DNA from: Streptomyces sp. R302
GTDB lineage: Bacteria; Actinomycetota; Actinomycetes; Streptomycetales; Streptomycetaceae
Reading direction: 5' to 3'
Length of the DNA stretch: 64,000 bases
NCBI RefSeq assembly: GCF_012927245.1
Contig: NZ_JABBGE010000011.1
Coordinates: 186,001-250,000, forward strand
The notes beneath the pieces were generated by a model. It had not been told where the DNA came from, did no database searches, and saw only the letters and a program-made list of their open reading frames with translations. A program made the position numbers and the translations under genes. This document shows positions 60,298 to 64,000 of the stretch, piece after piece. Numbering within the stretch: the first letter of the stretch is position 1; every line of letters starts with the position of its first letter.

Positions 60298-61605
60298 TCA
60301 GCGCACCACCACGAACTCCGAGGCCGTCCGCCGCGGGCGTTCCTTCGGCGCCGCCGCGGGATGCCCGATCGCGACCGCCCCCATCGGGTCCCACCCCTCC
60401 GGAAGCCCGAGCACGTCCCGTACGACGTCCCGGCAGAACATGGTCGAGGAGACCCAGGCCGAGCCGAGGCGCTCCCCGGCCAGGGCGACCAGGAAGTTCT
60501 GGACGCCCGCGCCGGCCGCGACGACGAACATCTCGCGTTCGGCGGCGTCGCGGCGCGGGTCGCCGTAGTGGTGGGAGCCGTCCATGACGAGGCAGGGCAC
60601 GGCGAGGTACGGCGCGTTCCGCAGCACGTCCCCGCGCCGCACCCGCTTGGCGACGGACTCCTCGGACTTCCCGTCCCGCCGCAGGTCCGCGATCCACGCG
60701 TCCCGCATCGCGTCGAGCAGCCGCACCCGCGACTCCTCCGACTCCAGGAGCACGAACCGCCACGGCGTCGTATGGTGCGGGGCCGGCGCCGTCACGGCCG
60801 CGGCGACCGCGCGCCGTACCGCCCCGGGGTCGACGGGCGCGTCGGTGAACTCGCGTACCGTCCGCCGCAGCGTCACCGCCTCCCGTACGGCCTCCGAGGT
60901 GCCGAGCCGGAACATGTCGTCGGCGGCGGCCCGTACCAGGGCCCGCGCGCCCGGCTCGTCGTCGTCCCCGACGACGTGCGGCAGCCCGCGGACGACGGCC
61001 ACGGGCACGCCGGTGGCCTTGCCCTTCACCAGGTCGCCGGCGGCGGCGAGTTCGTCGGCGGTGGCGACGACGGTCACGCTCAGGTCGTTGCCGTGGGAGT
61101 CGGTCGCGCCCCGCAGGTCGTCCAGGACCCGCACGCCGGCCGCGCCGATCGCCACGTCGGTGAGGCCGGCCCGCCAGGGCCGCCCGAAGGTGTCGGTGAC
61201 GACGACCCCGACGTCCACGCCGAGCGCCTCGCGCAGCCCGGTCCTGATCCGCCGCGCCGACGCGTCCGGGTCCTCCGGCAGCAACAGCACGGTCCCGGCG
61301 GGGGTGTTGGAGGCGTCGACGCCGGCCGCCGCCATGACGAGCCCCTGCCGGTTCTCGACGATGCGGAGGGTGCCGCGCCGCGCCACGACCCGTACCGTCT
61401 CCGCGTCGATGGCCTCCTCGCGGTCGTCGGCGGCGACGATCCGCCCCTCCGCCTTGCTCACGATCTTGGAGGTGACCAGGAGCACGTCCCCGTCCTCCAG
61501 ACCGGGGGAGACGGACGCGATCAGCTTGGCGAGGTCGTCGCCGGGCGCCACCTCCGGCAGCCCGGCGAGCCCCCACACCCGGTACGACGGGGCCGGGGCC
61601 GTCAC
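60298..61605 (-). CDS. fbiB: Coenzyme F420:L-glutamate ligase, bifunctional FbiB
   Basis: 435 residues. N-terminal CofE domain (about 1-240) adds gamma-linked glutamates to F420-0 ([56 protein letters not shown]). The C-terminal FMN nitroreductase-like domain (about 250-435; [39 protein letters not shown]) reduces the dehydro intermediate and completes actinobacterial FbiB. GTG 61605 overlaps the fbiA stop (GTGA), giving coupled translation. Confidence 0.93.
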   Translation of the reverse strand: MTAPAPSYRVWGLAGLPEVAPGDDLAKLIASVSPGLEDGDVLLVTSKIVSKAEGRIVAADDREEAIDAETVRVVARRGTLRIVENRQGLVMAAAGVDASNTPAGTVLLLPEDPDASARRIRTGLREALGVDVGVVVTDTFGRPWRAGLTDVAIGAAGVRVLDDLRGATDSHGNDLSVTVVATADELAAAGDLVKGKATGVPVAVVRGLPHVVGDDDEPGARALVRAAADDMFRLGTSEAVREAVTLRRTVREFTDAPVDPGAVRRAVAAAVTAPAPHHTTPWRFVLLESEESRVRLLDAMRDAWIADLRRDGKSEESVAKRVRRGDVLRNAPYLAVPCLVMDGSHHYGDPRRDAAEREMFVVAAGAGVQNFLVALAGERLGSAWVSSTMFCRDVVRDVLGLPEGWDPMGAVAIGHPAAAPKERPRRTASEFVVVR

Positions 61606-62558
61606 CCGCGGACCTCCTCGGCGAGCGCGAGCGCCGCCCGTGCCATCGCGGCGGTCGCGTCCACGTCGGTCATCATCAGCGGCACGGCCCGGCAGGCGAT
61701 CCCGGCCGCCTCGACGTCGGCGACGGAGCCCGCGTCGACGGTGTCCACCAGCCAGCCGTCGATCAGGCCGGAGCCGTAGTGGCGGGCGACGGCCGCCGCC
61801 GTCGACTCGACGCCGACGGCCGCGAGCACCTTGTCGGCCATGCCGCGCACGGGCGCGTCCCCGACGATGGGGGAGAGGCCGACGACCGGCGCGGGCGCGG
61901 CGGCGACGGCCTCGCGGATGCCGGGCACGGCGAGGATGGTGCCGACGGAGACCACCGGGTTCGACGGCGGGAAGAGGATGACGTCGGCCTCGGCGATCGC
62001 CTCCAGGACGCCCGGCGCGGGCTTGGCGGCCTCGGCGCCGACGGCCACGACGGCCTTCGCGTCGACGGAGGCGCGTAGCTTCACCCAGTACTCCTGGAAG
62101 TGCACGGCCCGCTGCTCGCCGTCGACCTCGATGGCGACGTGCGTCTCGACGCGGTCGTCGGACATCGGGAGCAGCCGGACGCCCGGCCGCCAGCGGGCGC
62201 AGAGCGCCTCGGTGACGGCGCTCAGCGGGTAGCCGGCGCCGAGCATCTGGGTGCGGACGATATGGGTGGCGAAGTCCCGGTCGCCGAGGCCGAACCACTC
62301 GGGTCCGACCCCGTACGCGGCGAGCTCCTCCTTGACGGCGAAGGTCTCCCCCTCGCGGCCCCAGCCCTGTTCCTCGTGGATGCCACCGCCGAGGGTGTAC
62401 ATCACGGTGTCCAGGTCGGGGCAGACCTTGAGGCCGAAGAGATGGATGTCGTCACCGGTGTTGCCGACGACCGTGATCTCCGCGTCCGGGACGGCCTGCT
62501 TCAGACCACGAAGGAACCGGGCACCACCGATGCCGCCTGCCAGAACCACAATGCGCAT
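61602..62558 (-). CDS. fbiA: 2-phospho-L-lactate / phosphoenolpyruvate transferase FbiA
   Basis: 318 residues, CofD family. Joins the guanylyl-activated C3 acid to the deazaflavin Fo to make (dehydro-)F420-0. Signatures: [72 protein letters not shown] and [18 protein letters not shown]. The ATG is preceded by no Shine-Dalgarno sequence but directly by two back-to-back palindromes. FbiC and FbiD are not in the window. Confidence 0.94.
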   Translation of the reverse strand: MRIVVLAGGIGGARFLRGLKQAVPDAEITVVGNTGDDIHLFGLKVCPDLDTVMYTLGGGIHEEQGWGREGETFAVKEELAAYGVGPEWFGLGDRDFATHIVRTQMLGAGYPLSAVTEALCARWRPGVRLLPMSDDRVETHVAIEVDGEQRAVHFQEYWVKLRASVDAKAVVAVGAEAAKPAPGVLEAIAEADVILFPPSNPVVSVGTILAVPGIREAVAAAPAPVVGLSPIVGDAPVRGMADKVLAAVGVESTAAAVARHYGSGLIDGWLVDTVDAGSVADVEAAGIACRAVPLMMTDVDATAAMARAALALAEEVRG

Positions 62559-62559
62559 G

Positions 62560-62585
62560 CAGACAGTCTGTCAGCCGCAGGCTGA
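62560..62585. promoter_or_regulatory. Two adjacent palindromes abutting the fbiA start
   Basis: CAGACAGTCTG (62560-62570, odd perfect palindrome) and TCAGCC-GCA-GGCTGA (62571-62585) lie back to back, ending 1 nt before the fbiA ATG. They could be an operator, an mRNA structure controlling initiation, or the terminator of the upstream cysteine dioxygenase gene. Confidence 0.5.
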
Positions 62586-62623
62586 TCCTTTGAGGGGTGG
62601 TGGTCGGGAGACGGGCGGGCCTG

Positions 62624-63139
62624 TCAGGCGCTGATCGCCGCCGGGGCGGCGCACCGTCCCTGGAGGGACTCGTGCATCGGCTCGTGCATGGGCATCTCGG
62701 TCAGTCCGGGGAAGTAGACGTGGAGGCTGACGACCGGCTCCAGGGAGTCGTTGACGACCTCGTGGGCGTACCCGGGCGCGTAGACGCGCTGCGTGCCGGG
62801 CCGCAGGACGCGCACGCCCCGGTCGGTGCGCTCCGTCAACTCGCCCTGGAGGACGGTGAGGACGCCGGAGGAGCGGCCGTGGTCGTGGAGGCCGCTGCCC
62901 TGGCCGGGCACCCAGGAGAGCAGCCATACCTCGTAGCCGGGCCCGGTGCGCAGGCGGTGGTACCAGCGGGTGGTGGCGTCGTACTCGACGTGCGGGGCCC
63001 ACCGGTCGCGGTCGGCGGCGAGCTCGCGGGCGAGGCCGGCGAACTCGGCGACGGTGACGGGGTGCTCGCGCTCGGGCTGGAGCAGGTGGGGGACCTCCAT
63101 GAGGTCGCCGGCGATCTGAAGGTCACTGTCCATGTTCAT
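62624..63139 (-). CDS. Cysteine dioxygenase family protein
   Basis: 171-residue cupin. Fe(II) ligands are in SGLHDHGRSSGVLTVLQGEL (two His) and a later His in PGYAHEVVNDS. Oxidises cysteine (or a similar thiol) to the sulfinate. Length and motifs fit bacterial type I CDO. No Cys for the Cys-Tyr crosslink at the usual Cys93-like position (Gly is there), as in most bacterial enzymes. The start could be ATG 63139 or 63133. It is divergent from whiB. Confidence 0.88.
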   Translation of the reverse strand: MNMDSDLQIAGDLMEVPHLLQPEREHPVTVAEFAGLARELAADRDRWAPHVEYDATTRWYHRLRTGPGYEVWLLSWVPGQGSGLHDHGRSSGVLTVLQGELTERTDRGVRVLRPGTQRVYAPGYAHEVVNDSLEPVVSLHVYFPGLTEMPMHEPMHESLQGRCAAPAAISA

Positions 63140-63206
63140 GGGTGGGGTGGTTCCTCAGCAGAAACGGGGATGCGGTGGGGGGTCACGGCCCGGGGAGGGG
63201 CGCAGA

Positions 63207-63231
63207 GGTGACACGGGTGACGCAGGGTGAC
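63207..63231 (+). promoter_or_regulatory. Three GGTGAC direct repeats at 9-10 bp spacing
   Basis: GGTGAC at 63207-63212, 63216-63221 and 63226-63231. The near-helical-turn spacing suggests a same-face protein binding array between cysteine dioxygenase and whiB. Confidence 0.4.
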
Positions 63232-63717
63232 GCTGGGAGAGGCAGCCGGAGCTCTGGGGCATCAACAGCTGGAACAGCAACAGCAACAGCGCGCCTGGAC
63301 AGCGCGGCGGAACCCACGGGCGTGGGTCGCGGAGGGCGCTGCGGTCGCTGGCATGCCACCAAAGTGGCGGGAGCGGTACCCGACTGTCAACTCAATGCCC
63401 GATTTGGGGGTAATGTTTCACCTCATCCGGTTACCGTGCCCGGAGAAAGGTTTGTTCAGGCTCGGACCAGGCAAGATGGCGCAGCAGTCGGGCCCGTAAA
63501 CATGGCCGCGGCGGGGGCGGTCCGTGATCGGACTGTGATCCGGATCGCTTCCATGGCTGGATCGCAACAAGATCCAAGCCTCGTACGTCCTTCTGGGCGG
63601 AGGCGCGACACCGCGGGAACCACCGATGGCATGTGTCACGGTTTTTGGTGATTTGAACACTTTCCGCATAGGCTTGGTTCCGCAGAGTGAATACGGGGCC
63701 CAATAGCAGATCTCGGC

Positions 63718-63746
63718 TTGACTCGCACAGAGCACGAACTTGTAAT
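63718..63746 (+). promoter_or_regulatory. whiB promoter, sigma-70 (HrdB)-type
   Basis: -35 TTGACT (63718-63723), 17-bp spacer, -10 TGTAAT (63741-63746): a near-consensus promoter. Predicted start about 63753, giving a ~64-nt leader to the whiB ATG with GAGGGGCGCAG as ribosome site. Confidence 0.65.
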
Positions 63747-63816
63747 TTCACTCGTGTCGTTCGGCCGTTTCGATCACGGCGACATCACGGGACGCACAGA
63801 CAGACGAGGGGCGCAG

Positions 63817-64000
63817 ATGACCGAGTTGTTCCAGGAACTGCTGGTCGAGGACGCGGACGAGGAACTCGGCTGGCAGGAGCGCGCGCTGTGCGCCCAGACC
63901 GATCCCGAGTCCTTCTTCCCCGAGAAGGGCGGCTCGACCCGCGAGGCCAAGAAGGTCTGCCTCGCCTGCGAAGTCCGCTCCGAATGCCTGGAGTACGCGC
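63817..64000 (+). CDS. whiB: WhiB sporulation regulator, 5' part (runs off the window)
   Basis: 61 codons of an expected ~87. Start MTELFQELLVEDADEELGWQ, then the Wbl Fe-S cysteines C25, C48, C51 and C57 (CX22CX2CX5C), in ERALCAQTDPESFFPEKGG and KKVCLACEVRSECLEYA. This matches WhiB itself rather than WblA/WhiD as I remember it. WhiB carries a 4Fe-4S cluster and acts with WhiA to start sporulation septation. The G(V/I)WGG turn lies past the window end. ATG 63817 has GAGGGG upstream. Confidence 0.95.
   Translation, partial: MTELFQELLVEDADEELGWQERALCAQTDPESFFPEKGGSTREAKKVCLACEVRSECLEYA

Larger units (their letters stand above)
63140..63816. other. Long regulatory region upstream of whiB
   Basis: 677 bp without a supportable gene, less G+C-rich than its surroundings. 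It contains three GGTGAC repeats (63207, 63216, 63226), a CAACAGC-rich stretch (about 63262-63290), GACAC/GTGTC pentamers at 63607, 63633 and 63754, and the promoter at 63718-63746. Small frames inside have no homology features. Confidence 0.75.

Noticed and set aside
63607-63758. GACAC/GTGTC pentamers as WhiA-binding sites before whiB
   Set aside because: A 5-bp motif is expected several times by chance in 700 bp; no further support.
1-64000. tRNA, rRNA, prophage, transposon or integrated element
   Set aside because: No cloverleaf, att repeat, integrase or transposase seen; codon use and gene order are those of a core Streptomyces chromosome.

Overview
The window is about 72% G+C and carries a complete 5' end of whiB, sigma/anti-sigma factor modules, coenzyme F420 genes, many GTG starts and dense ATGA/GTGA gene overlaps. 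I read it as chromosomal DNA of a Streptomyces species. The gene order (cbs, hut, sigma factor with STAS and ATP-binding partners, purK-purE, UDP-sugar dehydrogenase, acyl-CoA dehydrogenase, LCP genes, nucleotidyltransferase, fbiA-fbiB, whiB) agrees with my memory of the S. coelicolor region around SCO3034-SCO3077. That synteny is recollection, not a search. I see no phage, transposase, plasmid, CRISPR array, tRNA or rRNA.

1-14.2 kb is metabolic and regulatory. It holds an SGNH hydrolase (partial), cystathionine beta-synthase, a DUF4232 lipoprotein and an RpiR-type regulator with a perfect inverted repeat in front. A four-gene leftward operon follows, with three Roadblock/LC7 proteins and one DUF4388-like/winged-helix protein. 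Next come an SRPBCC protein and a PLP decarboxylase, then the divergent histidine-utilisation operon hutU - M20 amidase - hutF - hutI, with a good sigma-HrdB-type promoter. A small phosphotransferase closes the section.

14.3-24.5 kb is a surface-polysaccharide locus. A rightward arm holds a FemAB/GNAT-like acyltransferase, a GT2 glycosyltransferase, a polysaccharide deacetylase, a polytopic membrane protein, a small membrane protein and a GH26-like hydrolase. A leftward arm holds a DegT aminotransferase and a flippase. A sigma-E-like promoter motif precedes the rightward arm.

24.6-31.2 kb holds a SigB/SigF-type sigma factor divergent from its STAS antagonist and ATP-binding anti-sigma factor. 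Four tightly spaced secreted or wall-anchored proteins follow, two with sortase motifs (LPKTG, LAQTG). 31.2-41.4 kb holds a POT peptide transporter, an OmpR-type two-component system, a GtrA protein, purK-purE, an M19 dipeptidase and a paralogue of it that has lost most catalytic residues, and a UDP-glucose 6-dehydrogenase.

41.4-58 kb is cell-envelope dominated. It starts with an acyl-CoA dehydrogenase and a three-gene set resembling a WXG/DUF1023/lipoprotein module. Five LytR-CpsA-Psr (LCP) transferase genes, all leftward, are interspersed with a thioesterase, a GT2 enzyme, a TIGR03089-like protein and a PGRP-type amidase. 58-64 kb has a GDP-mannose-type nucleotidyltransferase, a DNA glycosylase, fbiB-fbiA for F420, a cysteine dioxygenase and the start of whiB with a long upstream control region.

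The features no gene explains are: three copies of an intergenic palindromic element (15.45, 47.46 and 59.18 kb) whose outer arms differ in sequence but keep pairing; four genes with a TANNNT hexamer 6-9 nt before a start codon lacking a Shine-Dalgarno sequence (likely leaderless); and adjacent palindromes directly in front of fbiA.
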